A stretch of DNA of 64,000 nucleotides from the NCBI GenBank assembly GCA_026399015.1, contig JAPLRS010000041.1:1-64000 (forward strand), written 5' to 3'. Under the pieces are notes generated by a model, which was not told where the DNA came from, made no database searches, and saw only the letters and a list, made by a program, of their open reading frames with translations. A program made the translations under genes and the position numbers. Below, piece by piece: positions 19,501 through 33,449 of the stretch (position 1 is its first letter; every line of letters starts with the position of its first letter). The stretch comes from Methylococcales bacterium. GTDB taxonomy: Bacteria > Pseudomonadota > Gammaproteobacteria > Methylococcales > Methylomonadaceae.

Positions 19501-19974
19501 TTATTTTTCAATCAAAACGACAGCTTGAACGGCAATACCTTCTTTACGACCCTCAAAACCCAATTTTTCAGTCGTCGTAGCCTTAACATTAATACAATCC
19601 ACTGCCACTTTTAAATCTTCGGCAATATTAGTGCACATAGCCACAATATGCGGCGCCATTTTAGGCGCTTGCGCGATAATAGTTATATCTGCGTTTACTA
19701 ATAAATAACCTTTTTCTTGCACAATGTTATAGACATGGCGCAATAAAACACGACTATCAGCACCTTTAAACTCAGGATCTGTATCCGGAAAATGCTTTCC
19801 TATATCCCCTAACGCGGCCGCGCCTAATAAAGCATCACATAAAGCATGTAACACCACATCACCATCAGAATGCGCTTCTAAGCCTTGCTCATAAGGAATT
19901 TTAACGCCTCCTAAAATGACATCACCGTCGTCTTTAAAACGATGCACATCATAGCCCATACCTACTCTAATCAT
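19501..19974 (-). CDS. ispF: 2-C-methyl-D-erythritol 2,4-cyclodiphosphate synthase
   Basis: [40 protein letters not shown]. Confidence 0.95.
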   Translation of the reverse strand: MIRVGMGYDVHRFKDDGDVILGGVKIPYEQGLEAHSDGDVVLHALCDALLGAAALGDIGKHFPDTDPEFKGADSRVLLRHVYNIVQEKGYLLVNADITIIAQAPKMAPHIVAMCTNIAEDLKVAVDCINVKATTTEKLGFEGRKEGIAVQAVVLIEK

Positions 19975-20665
19975 TTTGATGCTCCATATAAAACTGCGCT
20001 AAGGCTAAATCTTCTGGTCGGGTAATTTTAATATTATCAGGACGACCCTCTACTATCTTCGGCTGTAAGCCTTGCAACTCTAATGCACTGGCTTCATCAG
20101 TGATGGCAGGATTACCTTCTGCAATCTCTAAAGCATTTTTTAAACTACCATACTTAAACATCTGTGGTGTTAATGCCCGCCAAATATGACTTCTATCTAA
20201 GGTGCCTACAATATTTTTACCCTGTACATCTTTTAGAGTGTCATGAGAGGATAAAGCCAAAATCCCACCCACCTCATCCGCACGCAAGGTATCAATTAAT
20301 AAATTTATATCTGTCGCTGTAATACAAGGCCTAGCAGCATCATGAACCAAGACCCAGTCTTCATCTGATGCCAAGTCTCTAATTGATTTTAATGCGGACA
20401 ATACTGAATCAGCTCGCTCTTTACCGCCATCAGCGGTGATCACTTGTTCATGCCCAGAAACCTCTAATTCTGGCCAATAAGGATCTTCTTTTGAAATAGC
20501 CACCGCAACTGCTGTAAATACATTGGCACTTAATAAGCGCAACAAAGTATGTTCAATGACTGTTTTACCTGCAAGTTCCAAATATTGTTTAGGCCTATCC
20601 GCGTTCATGCGCTTACCGACACCGGCAGCAGGAACCACTGCCCAAAACTTTATAGCTGTTGTCAT
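19967..20665 (-). CDS. ispD: 2-C-methyl-D-erythritol 4-phosphate cytidylyltransferase
   Basis: [32 protein letters not shown]; overlaps ispF. Confidence 0.95.
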   Translation of the reverse strand: MTTAIKFWAVVPAAGVGKRMNADRPKQYLELAGKTVIEHTLLRLLSANVFTAVAVAISKEDPYWPELEVSGHEQVITADGGKERADSVLSALKSIRDLASDEDWVLVHDAARPCITATDINLLIDTLRADEVGGILALSSHDTLKDVQGKNIVGTLDRSHIWRALTPQMFKYGSLKNALEIAEGNPAITDEASALELQGLQPKIVEGRPDNIKITRPEDLALAQFYMEHQND

Positions 20666-20754
20666 TTATATTTCCGAAACCTCATAAACAGAAAAGGCGA
20701 CAATCCAAAAGTGCTGACCACTCTTAGCTTGCCGCCTTTATACTGCTTATAACA

Positions 20755-21024
20755 TTATTCTAGAACCTGAAAAAAAGTCTCACCATCTCTAATCATACCT
20801 AGTTCGTACCGGGCTCTTTCTTCAATAGCTTCTTGACCTTTTCTCACATCTTCAACTTCTGCATAAAGTGCTTTATTACGCGCACTTTTTTCTGCCACTT
20901 GTTTACTTAGATCGTCCATTTGCTGCTGGTAAGCTTCAATCTCTTTAATGCCACCATCACCATACCAAAGTCGGCATTGCAAAAGTACGATCAACAAAAC
21001 CACTAATGCCAGAAGAATTTTCAT
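20755..21024 (-). CDS. ftsB: Cell division protein FtsB
   Basis: Short single-TM coiled-coil protein, LLQCRLWYGDGGIKEIEAYQQQMDDLSKQVAEKSARNKAL; eno-ftsB-ispD context. Confidence 0.92.
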   Translation of the reverse strand: MKILLALVVLLIVLLQCRLWYGDGGIKEIEAYQQQMDDLSKQVAEKSARNKALYAEVEDVRKGQEAIEERARYELGMIRDGETFFQVLE

Positions 21025-21100
21025 AATATTACAATTAAGTAAAGCACCCTATGCATCACTCTTAAAAGCAAAACACAGGGCACTTTATGCGTAAATAATA

Positions 21101-24854
<3,754 letters not shown>

Positions 24855-25381
24855 TTAAAATATGGAGTTCAGAGAGAAACTGCACGCAGCTAATGTAAAA
24901 CGATGCTATTTTAATCGACAATGGCTTTGTCGTCATTGTCTTTATTTGGCTAACCACCTAAATAATGACCGTTTTTATTAAAAATCATCTCCAAATCGAT
25001 TCTAGGTAATCAATTTTAGGCATCCAAGCTCATTATTTTTAAATTTCGATACGAAAGTAACTTCTCGGTTCAATATAAATTTCACCCAATATTCTAGTTA
25101 ATGACGACGGTTTATAAAAATTAATTTCCTACCAATCAACTCAAGAAAATTAATAACTTATATCGAAAAGCGTGCATTACTTAACTTAAATTTTAAAATA
25201 GTTTAACTTTTTTTCATTTTCCATTGAACCTTTTTAACATTCATTGCAATTAACGAGTAAGAAACATGATTTTATGGCTCTTCAACCTACAAACCATTAG
25301 AAATAAAGGTTGCTAGAAAAAATAAAAATTAATTATTTAACAGAACATCACATCCAACTAGACGCTTAACAATAGGGTATA

Positions 25382-25651
25382 TTGACCATGATTCGTATTA
25401 AAGAACTTACCGAAGAAGAAAAAATCACTTTAGAAAGCATGAAAAAGAGCCACCCTGGCCATATGCCACGCATGAGAGCTCATGCAATTCTTTTAAGCCA
25501 CTCGGGTTTTGAAGTTCAAGAATTATCTGACATTTTTGGTGTTTGCAGACAAACTACTGCAACATGGTTGAAATCATGGACAAAAGAAGGCATCTGCGGT
25601 TTATTAGACAAACCAAGAAGCGGTCGTCCTCGCAAGATCATCGCAGCTTAA
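25382..25651 (+). CDS. Orphan helix-turn-helix protein resembling the N-terminus of IS630-type transposases
   Basis: RMRAHAILLSHSGFEVQELSDIFGVCRQTTATWLKSWTKEGICGLLDKPRSGRPRKI; ends before any DDE domain. Confidence 0.7.
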   Translation: MTMIRIKELTEEEKITLESMKKSHPGHMPRMRAHAILLSHSGFEVQELSDIFGVCRQTTATWLKSWTKEGICGLLDKPRSGRPRKIIAA

Positions 25652-25672
25652 TCAATCAAAGCATTCCAAGAT

Positions 25673-25702
25673 AAAAAAGGCCTTAAGATTAAGGCCTTTT
25701 TT
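25673..25702 (+). terminator. Rho-independent terminator
   Basis: aaaaaaggccttaa-ga-ttaaggcctttttt; 14-bp self-complementary arms with T-tract, 22 bp after the HTH stop. Confidence 0.85.
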
Positions 25703-25953
25703 ATTTGTAAGACCCCACCTAGAAACACCTCAATCTCATCTTAATAGCCTTTCAATCGAAAAAACTTATTAACAGTTATTCATACTAATATTTATTTATT
25801 AAATCAGCACAACTTTTGTAATATTACACCCGATTGAAACAATGCTAACAAATTGATTTATAATAAAAAATTATAAAGCCTAATCTTTAGGCAATCTAAC
25901 AAAACGCAATAAAAATTATGCAGTTAGAAAGCGAAAACTACACTTACACACAA

Positions 25954-25980
25954 AGTTATCCACAGGTTTTGGGGATAACT
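25954..25980. promoter_or_regulatory. DnaA-box consensus within an 8-bp inverted repeat
   Basis: agttatcc (25954-25961)...ggataact (25973-25980); TTATCCACA at 25956-25964 is a perfect DnaA box. Confidence 0.4.
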
Positions 25981-26071
25981 TAATAAAGCATCATAAGGTC
26001 AAGCAGTTACACAACAAAGCTAAATTTACTATTAACAATATTGCCCAATGTTGTTTCTTTAAATAAATGAT

Positions 26072-27400
26072 CTACACTCTTAGCATCAGTAATTGCACAC
26101 AAGAAACATCAGCGTTTTCTTGATAAGAATCCGCACTCACCCATAAATCGCCAACGGCAACTAAGTCCTCATCTAAATAAACTAAAGGTATAAATTCCCT
26201 TTCCCAAGGTGGAATACCCGCCTCTTGAAACAGATCTTTTAAATCATGCCGCCCCTCTCGATTAGGTAAGCGTAATTTCTCTCCGCCTTTTCGAGCGCGA
26301 ACTGTCACAACGGATTGTTGCCATTTATCTAGAGGAATCCCATCCCCCGCAATGCATATTTTTAAAACCTGCTGCCTTGAGATCCTTACGGATAATAATC
26401 CTGGCCCCCAAATAGTTTCCGCAATCTGATCATCCGCCTTATTCTTTAAACAATATAAATTATCTCGATAGCGGCGAATAGAATAACCTCGCCCAGCCAA
26501 TATTGGATCGCCACCTTGTCTTGCGAGCATCACCTCAGTACGTAAGCGCTCAACAAAAACTTCTGAAGGCATTTTTAAACCTAAGAACTGAAACCACTCT
26601 CTAATAACCAACACCTGCTTAGAAATATCTAATGTTTGTAATTGATTTATTGATAATGTTTTATCAGCCGTATTAAAAACAGCATTAAACAAATCATTAG
26701 CTAGTTCAGAAAGTAAAACTTGCGCAGTAGCACAATGCTTTGCTGACCGAGAAACTGTTTTATCAATCGCAGACCAACGCTGTTTTAATAGCGGCAATAT
26801 GTTATTACGCAGGTAATTACGATCGTAATCATTACTAAAATTACTCGGATCGGTAATCCACTTAAGTCCATTAGCCACGGCATACTCATCAATCACCTGC
26901 TTAGAAACATTTAAGAAGGGACGTAATAATTGTCCTTTACCAAACACCATAGATTCTGGCATCCCAGACAAACCTTTTAGTCCACTACCACGAAACAACT
27001 GTAACAATACTGTTTCCAATTGATCTTCTCTATGCTGCGCCACTAGCAACACATCACCTTCATTAACTAAAGATTTTAAAGCGCTATATCGAGCATTACG
27101 CGCCGCCTCTTCCGGACTTTCTCCCTGATCTGGCAAGGCATTTACGCGTAACATTTTAAAATCAACTGCCAATTTATTAGCAACCGCTGCACAATGCACA
27201 GCCCAAGCATCCGCCTCAACTTGTAAGCCATGATGCACATAAACAGCGGTTATTTTCTCTTTTAACAGGGGAATGCCTGCACAAACATACAACAACACGT
27301 GCGAATCTACACCACCGCTATAACCAATAATGATGCGATTAGCCTGCCGACATTTATTAAATACGGAGATTAAAGAATCTGCTGAAAGCAAGTCCGTCAT
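26072..27400 (-). CDS. tilS: tRNA(Ile)-lysidine synthetase
   Basis: IIGYSGGVDSHVLLYVCA, VAQHREDQLETVLLQLFRGSGLKGLSGM. Confidence 0.95.
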   Translation of the reverse strand: MTDLLSADSLISVFNKCRQANRIIIGYSGGVDSHVLLYVCAGIPLLKEKITAVYVHHGLQVEADAWAVHCAAVANKLAVDFKMLRVNALPDQGESPEEAARNARYSALKSLVNEGDVLLVAQHREDQLETVLLQLFRGSGLKGLSGMPESMVFGKGQLLRPFLNVSKQVIDEYAVANGLKWITDPSNFSNDYDRNYLRNNILPLLKQRWSAIDKTVSRSAKHCATAQVLLSELANDLFNAVFNTADKTLSINQLQTLDISKQVLVIREWFQFLGLKMPSEVFVERLRTEVMLARQGGDPILAGRGYSIRRYRDNLYCLKNKADDQIAETIWGPGLLSVRISRQQVLKICIAGDGIPLDKWQQSVVTVRARKGGEKLRLPNREGRHDLKDLFQEAGIPPWEREFIPLVYLDEDLVAVGDLWVSADSYQENADVSCVQLLMLRV

Positions 27401-27444
27401 AGAAGATTATTTGAAATGTATTGAAAGATAAAAGACTTAAAGAT

Positions 27445-27474
27445 CATTACCGAGCCATGATAGGCTCGGTAATG
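27445..27474 (-). terminator. Perfect 12-bp hairpin between the cytochrome gene and tilS
   Basis: cattaccgagcc / ggctcggtaatg with loop atgata; downstream of the 27524 stop on the minus strand. Confidence 0.65.
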
Positions 27475-27523
27475 TTACTGACAACTTGCGTTATATTATC
27501 TATAACTCAAGCAAAAACTGAAC

Positions 27524-28429
27524 TTATTTTTTCAATTTACTTTTAATGACTGGCCAGACATGTTCCAACCACTGTGCTTTGAGAATCAATGCCAGAGGCT
27601 TAATTTTATCGATCGCAACCTTAAACAAAGCTAACACACGATCAGGAATCGACGCTTCCGCACTATCTCGCCACTCTAAATACCGAGACCCGAAACCATT
27701 AACAAAAATCGGCTTATACAGCCACATTTCTAATATAGAAGTAACCCACATAAACATAAACGAGATACCCATACCCATACCGGCAAAAATAACCAGCCAA
27801 GCAAACACGGGATCAATTTTGGTTAACCACCAAGACATAATATCAGCAATTAAAAACGCGTAAGGCATACCGATAGCAATACATTTGTACTGTGTCGTCG
27901 TTGTTTCTGAGAAACTAAAAATCAAGCCCACAAACATAAAAATAAAGCTAATTCCAAACAAATGGATATGCGATACGCGTGTAAGAGAAGCAAAAGTTGC
28001 ACCGGTATCTTGAGTGGTATAAGGCTTAAGACCTTCAAGCGTACTAAAATTTGGAATACCAGATGCTTCTTTGTTATGACACATCACACAACGCTCTTGC
28101 ACTATCTTCTCAATGCCATCATCCTTATATTCATAAGGATCCGCACCATCTCGCACCCAATCCATTATTTTAAAGCGTTCTTGTTCTGGGGCATTCTCCT
28201 TCATAGAGCCATTTAACTTTTGCTCCAACATCGTTCCGGAACGGTTGCCGTAATAACTATACACAATATCATCGACGGATAAACCAAACTGGCCATCCGC
28301 CATACCATGAGTAAATAGAATTTGTATCAAGGCAAACAGGTATCCAACACCAACCGTACAAAGGTAACCAGTGAACAATACCTTAATAGGAGTATCGTGA
28401 TCTTTTAGGGGGGTATATTTTTGAGTCAT
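27524..28429 (-). CDS. Membrane-anchored monoheme c-type cytochrome (multi-TM, PuuD-like architecture)
   Basis: Single CxxCH (RCVMCHNKEASGIPNFSTLEGL) in the soluble N-terminal part, followed by four hydrophobic segments. Confidence 0.7.
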   Translation of the reverse strand: MTQKYTPLKDHDTPIKVLFTGYLCTVGVGYLFALIQILFTHGMADGQFGLSVDDIVYSYYGNRSGTMLEQKLNGSMKENAPEQERFKIMDWVRDGADPYEYKDDGIEKIVQERCVMCHNKEASGIPNFSTLEGLKPYTTQDTGATFASLTRVSHIHLFGISFIFMFVGLIFSFSETTTTQYKCIAIGMPYAFLIADIMSWWLTKIDPVFAWLVIFAGMGMGISFMFMWVTSILEMWLYKPIFVNGFGSRYLEWRDSAEASIPDRVLALFKVAIDKIKPLALILKAQWLEHVWPVIKSKLKK

Positions 28430-29058
28430 ATAGTCAACGAGTTAATGTGCGCTGGATTGTCCGTGAATCCATTAATTTAAACAAAGTACCTACCAAAACT
28501 CATTCACCTGAATTCTGCTTGTTAGTACCCAATGAGACAAAAAACCAACTTCAGAAAACATGAATTACTTGTTTATACAAGAGCTTAAAACAGACTAACT
28601 CTTTAATTTACCCTTAAAATTTATGCAAGTTTTACACCAACTTAGCTTATCTGTATTAAATCCACTCATTATTAGACAGAAAATACGATGCTCAATACTT
28701 AACAGCTCAAACTATAAGAGCAATTAAAAAAATCAGGCGAATAAAAAAAGCTATCCATATGAAATAGTTGACATATTATAATAGACAAATATTTCAATAG
28801 ACTGACATTGAGGAATTTGTAACGCATTAATAGCGTGAGTCTGCTTTCAGTTATTACCCAGAAAAACCAGCAGATCAACATTAATGCCACTAAACTAATT
28901 AAATTGGTGCAACTTTAGCCAACGATGCACTACAACATGACACTATAAGAGCTCTACAGACTAACCACGAACCCATAAACTTTTTCAGAATTTATAAATC
29001 TATAGAGCATGCTTAAACAAGAGCGAAGTAATTCGCCCTTGTGGAGTATTAAGAATTA

Positions 29059-30072
29059 TTAGATGGATATTTTAGAAATACCGACTGCCTGACGTAACTC
29101 TTTTATAAACGGCGCACTCACTGCACGCGCTTTTTCTGCACCTTCTTGCAATTGTTGCTCGATATGCTCAGGCGCTTCTAATAAGGCCTCATATCGCTCT
29201 CTTGCTGGCGTAATATGATCGTTAATATGTTCAAACAATTCCCTTTTCATTTCACCCCAAGCAATACCATCAGTATAGCGTTGACGCATTTCTTGCAATT
29301 GCTCACTGCTAGCAAACGAACGATAAATACTAAACAAAGTACAATCATCAGGATCTTTCGGTTCACCTGGCTCTAGAGAATTGGTCTTAATCTTATTGAT
29401 TAGTTTCTTAAGTTTCTTTTCAGGTTCAAACAATGGAATCGTGTTGTTATAACTCTTACTCATCTTGCGACCGTCAAGTCCTAATAAAGTAGCACTCTGC
29501 GCATCCACTACCGCTTCTGGTAAAGTAAAATGCTCGCCGTAAACATGATTAAATCTAGCCGCAATATCTCTAGCCATTTCAATATGCTGAATTTGATCTT
29601 TACCCACAGGCACTTTATTAGCATTAAACATCAAAATATCGGCCGCCATTAAAATAGGGTAACTAAACAACCCCATGTTAATACCTTTATCAGGGTCATT
29701 TTCACCACTCTGTTCATTCTCTGCCACCGCCGCTTTATAAGCATGCGCTCTATTCATCAACCCTTTTGATGCCACACAAGTTAACATCCAAGCTAACTCA
29801 GTGATTTCTGGCACATCAGATTGTCGGTAAAACACCGCATTTGACGTATCTAAACCCAATGCTAACCAAGTAGCCGCAATCTCTAAACTCGATTGTCTTA
29901 CGCGTTCTGGCTCTTGGCATTTAATTAAAGCATGGTAATCAGCAAGAAAATAAAACGGCGCCACATTTTCATCTTTACTCGCCGCAATAGCCGGTCTAAT
30001 CGCCCCCACATAATTACCCAAATGTGGAGTACCTGTGGTGGTAATACCTGTTAAAACAATCGCTTTAGTCAT
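29059..30072 (-). CDS. trpS: Tryptophanyl-tRNA synthetase
   Basis: VLTGITTTGTPHLGNYVGAIRPAI, GLDGRKMSKSYNNTIPLF. Confidence 0.95.
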   Translation of the reverse strand: MTKAIVLTGITTTGTPHLGNYVGAIRPAIAASKDENVAPFYFLADYHALIKCQEPERVRQSSLEIAATWLALGLDTSNAVFYRQSDVPEITELAWMLTCVASKGLMNRAHAYKAAVAENEQSGENDPDKGINMGLFSYPILMAADILMFNANKVPVGKDQIQHIEMARDIAARFNHVYGEHFTLPEAVVDAQSATLLGLDGRKMSKSYNNTIPLFEPEKKLKKLINKIKTNSLEPGEPKDPDDCTLFSIYRSFASSEQLQEMRQRYTDGIAWGEMKRELFEHINDHITPARERYEALLEAPEHIEQQLQEGAEKARAVSAPFIKELRQAVGISKISI

Positions 30073-30290
30073 ATCTACCCATCTTATAATTATTGTTAAT
30101 GAAATATTACCTAAATTCTACTTTTAAGCCAATAAAACAGTCATATTCTTAATTTTTATTTAACTCAAACTTTAAGCTTAAATCCCATTAGTCCCTAAAA
30201 TATATCTAGCATTACCCATAACAACTGGAAGTCGATATACACTTTTGTAACAATAAAACAAACTTAATTTCTATTAATCAACTGAATCAA

Positions 30291-31580
30291 TTAAATGAGT
30301 TCGCCCTGCATATATTCTTCACCCACCGCCAACAAACGGGTCATTAAAGTCTTATTCTCAACAGATTCATCTGCATTAATCACACAAGCAACTTTTAAAT
30401 AATTCGGAGTATAACCAAACACGCGTTGCTTTTCGTCCTCCAAAGGCTCGCTATAACCCTCCCATAAGACAGGAAAAATTCCGCCAATATTTTCTTGGCA
30501 AAAATCCTGTTTCATCGTGTGCGCTAAAGCATGCAATTGTTGACTACGTTGCTTTTTAAGCTCATTAGGTACCTGGTCAGGTAATGTCGCGGCTTTAGTA
30601 CCTTCTCGACTAGAGTAAGTAAAAATATGAATATGTCCAAAACCAGTTTGCTTGATAAAGTCATAGCTATCTTGCCATTCTGCTTCCGTTTCACCAGGAA
30701 AGCCGACAATAATATCGGTGGTGATATTAAAGTGCGGGATTTTTTGACGCAACTGCCCAACAATACTAGCAAACTCAGGCGTTTTACAACGCCTTGCCAT
30801 ACGGCGTAACACGGTATCTGAGCCACTTTGCAAAGGTAAATGTAAATGCGGCATCAAACGCGGATTATCAAATAACGTAAAGAAGTTATCTGGCAACTCC
30901 CACGGCTCTAAAGAACCTAATCGTAAACGCGGAATAGTGGTTTCAGTCAAAATAGCCGTAATTAAATCCGAAAGATTATTACCTAAATCACTGCCATAAC
31001 CCCCTAAATGCACACCGGTTAAAATCACCTCGGTAATACCTTGTTGATGCAGAGCATTAATTTCATCAATAACGGCCTGCACCGGACGACTCGATTCCTC
31101 GCCACGCGCGACCGTTACAATACAAAAAGTACAGCGATAACGACACCCATCTTGCACCTTAACAAAGGCACGTTGCCTGCCTCGGGTAAATAAAGAAATC
31201 TCGCCTGGTTCTGTCGACATAGCCGGCATGACTTCCATCGTGAGCTCAGTTAAGGTTTTTTCTACTAACTGATCCTTATCTTTATTACTGACCACCAAAT
31301 CCACGCCCATCAAAGACTGCGCTTCCTCTTGATTTAAGGTCGCATAACAGCCACTTAATACTAATTTAGCTTGCGGATTATCCCTATGAATACGACGGAC
31401 TAATTGACGAGACTTTCTTGCCGCGTCTTGGGTAACAGCACAGGAATTAATCACAATCAAATTAGCCGCTTCTGCTTGGCGCGTAATTTGATGCCCAAAC
31501 TTTTGAAACGCCTGCGCCCAAGTTTCCAATTCTGCTTCATTAAGCCGACAGCCCAATGTTTTAAGGTGAACTTTCATCAA
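30291..31580 (-). CDS. mtaB: tRNA t6A37 methylthiotransferase
   Basis: LKTLGCRLNEAELE, VKVQDGCRYRCTFCIVTVARGEESSRP (radical SAM). Confidence 0.92.
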   Translation of the reverse strand: MMKVHLKTLGCRLNEAELETWAQAFQKFGHQITRQAEAANLIVINSCAVTQDAARKSRQLVRRIHRDNPQAKLVLSGCYATLNQEEAQSLMGVDLVVSNKDKDQLVEKTLTELTMEVMPAMSTEPGEISLFTRGRQRAFVKVQDGCRYRCTFCIVTVARGEESSRPVQAVIDEINALHQQGITEVILTGVHLGGYGSDLGNNLSDLITAILTETTIPRLRLGSLEPWELPDNFFTLFDNPRLMPHLHLPLQSGSDTVLRRMARRCKTPEFASIVGQLRQKIPHFNITTDIIVGFPGETEAEWQDSYDFIKQTGFGHIHIFTYSSREGTKAATLPDQVPNELKKQRSQQLHALAHTMKQDFCQENIGGIFPVLWEGYSEPLEDEKQRVFGYTPNYLKVACVINADESVENKTLMTRLLAVGEEYMQGELI

Positions 31581-32810
31581 TTATCCAAAAAACCAATATC
31601 CCACTACAATTGCAGCAATAATACCCGAAAAATCGGCTATTATCCCACAAGCAGCAGCATGACGAATACGTTTGATACCCACAGCACCAAAGTAAATAGC
31701 CAAAACATAAAAAGTCGTCTCGGTACTGCCTTGTACAATAGACGCTAAGCGCCCCGCAAAGGAATCTGCACCATGAGTTTTCATGGTATCAATCATCATG
31801 GCTCTAGCACCACTCCCACTAAACGGTTTCATTAACGCCGTTGGCAAGGCATCAATAAAACGCGCATCCATACCCACACTGTGCACGGCCATTCTGGCTA
31901 AATCCGCTAATAAATCTAAGGCGCCACTCGCTCTAAACACCCCTATTGCCACCAACATTGCCACCAGATAAGGGACGATTAATATAGCGGTTTGAAAGCC
32001 TTCTTTAGCGCCCTCAATAAAAGCCTCATAAGCATTAATTCGCTTATAAACAGCGCCAATAATAAAACTGATGACTAAACTGAATAAAATAACATTGCTG
32101 ATAATACCTGACTGCACCAGCATTTGCGCTTGCGATAAACTAGAAAAATAAGCCAATAATCCGGCAACAATTAAAGTAAAACCACCTAGATAAGCCATCA
32201 CTACTTTATCGAGCAGATTAATCTTTTGTACAAAAGCTACTGCTAATAAACCCAGCATTGCAGATACATACGTAGCAATCAAAATAGGAATAAATACATC
32301 CGTCGGATTTAAAGCGCCTAACTGCGCACGATAAGTAAAAATGGTGATGGGGAATAAAGTGACCCCAGACGTATTAATCACCAAAAATAGAATCTGTGCA
32401 TTACTAGCCGTATCTGGCTTAGGATTTAAAGTTTGTAATTCTTGCATAGCTTTAATACCCAAAGGTGTTGCGGCATTATCTAAACCCAAGGCATTTGCAG
32501 AAATATTCATAACAATAGCGCCCAAAGCGGGATGTCCTTTTGGCACCTCTGGCATTAAGCGACTAAATAACGGTGTAAGACTGCGAGTAATTAGAGCAAT
32601 AAAACCACTCTTTTCTCCAATCTTCATAATGCCTAACCATAAAGCCAACACACCGGTTAAACCTAAAGAAATTTCAAAAGCAGACTTTGATAAGCTAAAC
32701 ATCGCTTGCATCAACTGCGCAAAAACTTGCTGATCACCCAAGATAAACAACTTAAAAAGAGCTGTTAAAAAAGCGATTAAGAAGAAAGAAATCCAAATAA
32801 TATTTAACAC
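31581..32810 (-). CDS. Fused SpmA/SpmB-like nucleoside-recognition (Gate) domain membrane protein
   Basis: IMKIGEKSGFIALITRSLTPLFSRLMPEVPKGHPALGAIVMNISANALGLDNAATPLGIKAMQEL and second domain YEAFIEGAKEGFQTAILIVPYLVAML...SGSGARAMMIDTMKTHGADSFAGRLASIVQGSTETTFYVLAIYFGAVGI. Confidence 0.85.
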   Translation of the reverse strand: MLNIIWISFFLIAFLTALFKLFILGDQQVFAQLMQAMFSLSKSAFEISLGLTGVLALWLGIMKIGEKSGFIALITRSLTPLFSRLMPEVPKGHPALGAIVMNISANALGLDNAATPLGIKAMQELQTLNPKPDTASNAQILFLVINTSGVTLFPITIFTYRAQLGALNPTDVFIPILIATYVSAMLGLLAVAFVQKINLLDKVVMAYLGGFTLIVAGLLAYFSSLSQAQMLVQSGIISNVILFSLVISFIIGAVYKRINAYEAFIEGAKEGFQTAILIVPYLVAMLVAIGVFRASGALDLLADLARMAVHSVGMDARFIDALPTALMKPFSGSGARAMMIDTMKTHGADSFAGRLASIVQGSTETTFYVLAIYFGAVGIKRIRHAAACGIIADFSGIIAAIVVGYWFFG

Positions 32811-33028
32811 GATAGGAGAATAGAATTATCTTGGTGAATGAACTCAATTAGTTAGCGCGAATTATAATAGTTATTCAATGCAGAATGGATTTAATCCTGA
32901 ATCACTCACTTTAAAGACGACTAATAAGCGTTAATGAATCTCAACTAACCCTTGTCTTTTATGCTTAAAATATTAAACATTATTATCTAAACTTTAACTA
33001 AACAGCCTCAGGAATACACAGTTAACTT

Positions 33029-33448
33029 ATGTGGACACAAAAAGAATTTAATTTACCCGCCAAACCCAGAGGCTTTCATCTCATTACGGATGAAATCATT
33101 AAAGCACTGCCAGAATTGAAGCAAATTGATTGCGGATTACTACACCTTTTTATTCAACATACTTCGGCGTCATTAACAATTAATGAAAATGCCGACCCGA
33201 CAGTCCGGCTTGATTTAGAAAGTCACTTTAATATCTTTGTACCAGAAAAAGCACCTTACTATCGACATGATTATGAAGGTGATGACGATATGCCGGCCCA
33301 TATTAAAAGTTGTCTTTTAGGCAACAGTGTCACCCTACCGATAACCAAGGGAACTCTGAATATGGGTATCTGGCAAGGTATTTACTTATGTGAACATCGT
33401 AACAGAGGAGGAAGTCGACGCTTTGTAGCCACTATTCAAGGAGAGTAG
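33029..33448 (+). CDS. YjbQ (UPF0047) family protein
   Basis: [29 protein letters not shown]...[32 protein letters not shown]. Confidence 0.92.
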   Translation: MWTQKEFNLPAKPRGFHLITDEIIKALPELKQIDCGLLHLFIQHTSASLTINENADPTVRLDLESHFNIFVPEKAPYYRHDYEGDDDMPAHIKSCLLGNSVTLPITKGTLNMGIWQGIYLCEHRNRGGSRRFVATIQGE

Positions 33449-33449
33449 T

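Noticed and set aside
25703-26071. Chromosomal replication origin
   Set aside because: Only one perfect DnaA box noticed and no dnaA/dnaN/gidA nearby; kept as a low-interest site only.
28699-28890. 63-aa minus-strand hydrophobic ORF between trpS and the cytochrome gene
   Set aside because: AT-rich region, no ribosome-binding context or similarity; likely chance.
32341-32733. 130-aa plus-strand ORF
   Set aside because: Antisense to the well-supported SpmA/B-like gene; an artefact of low-complexity hydrophobic coding sequence.
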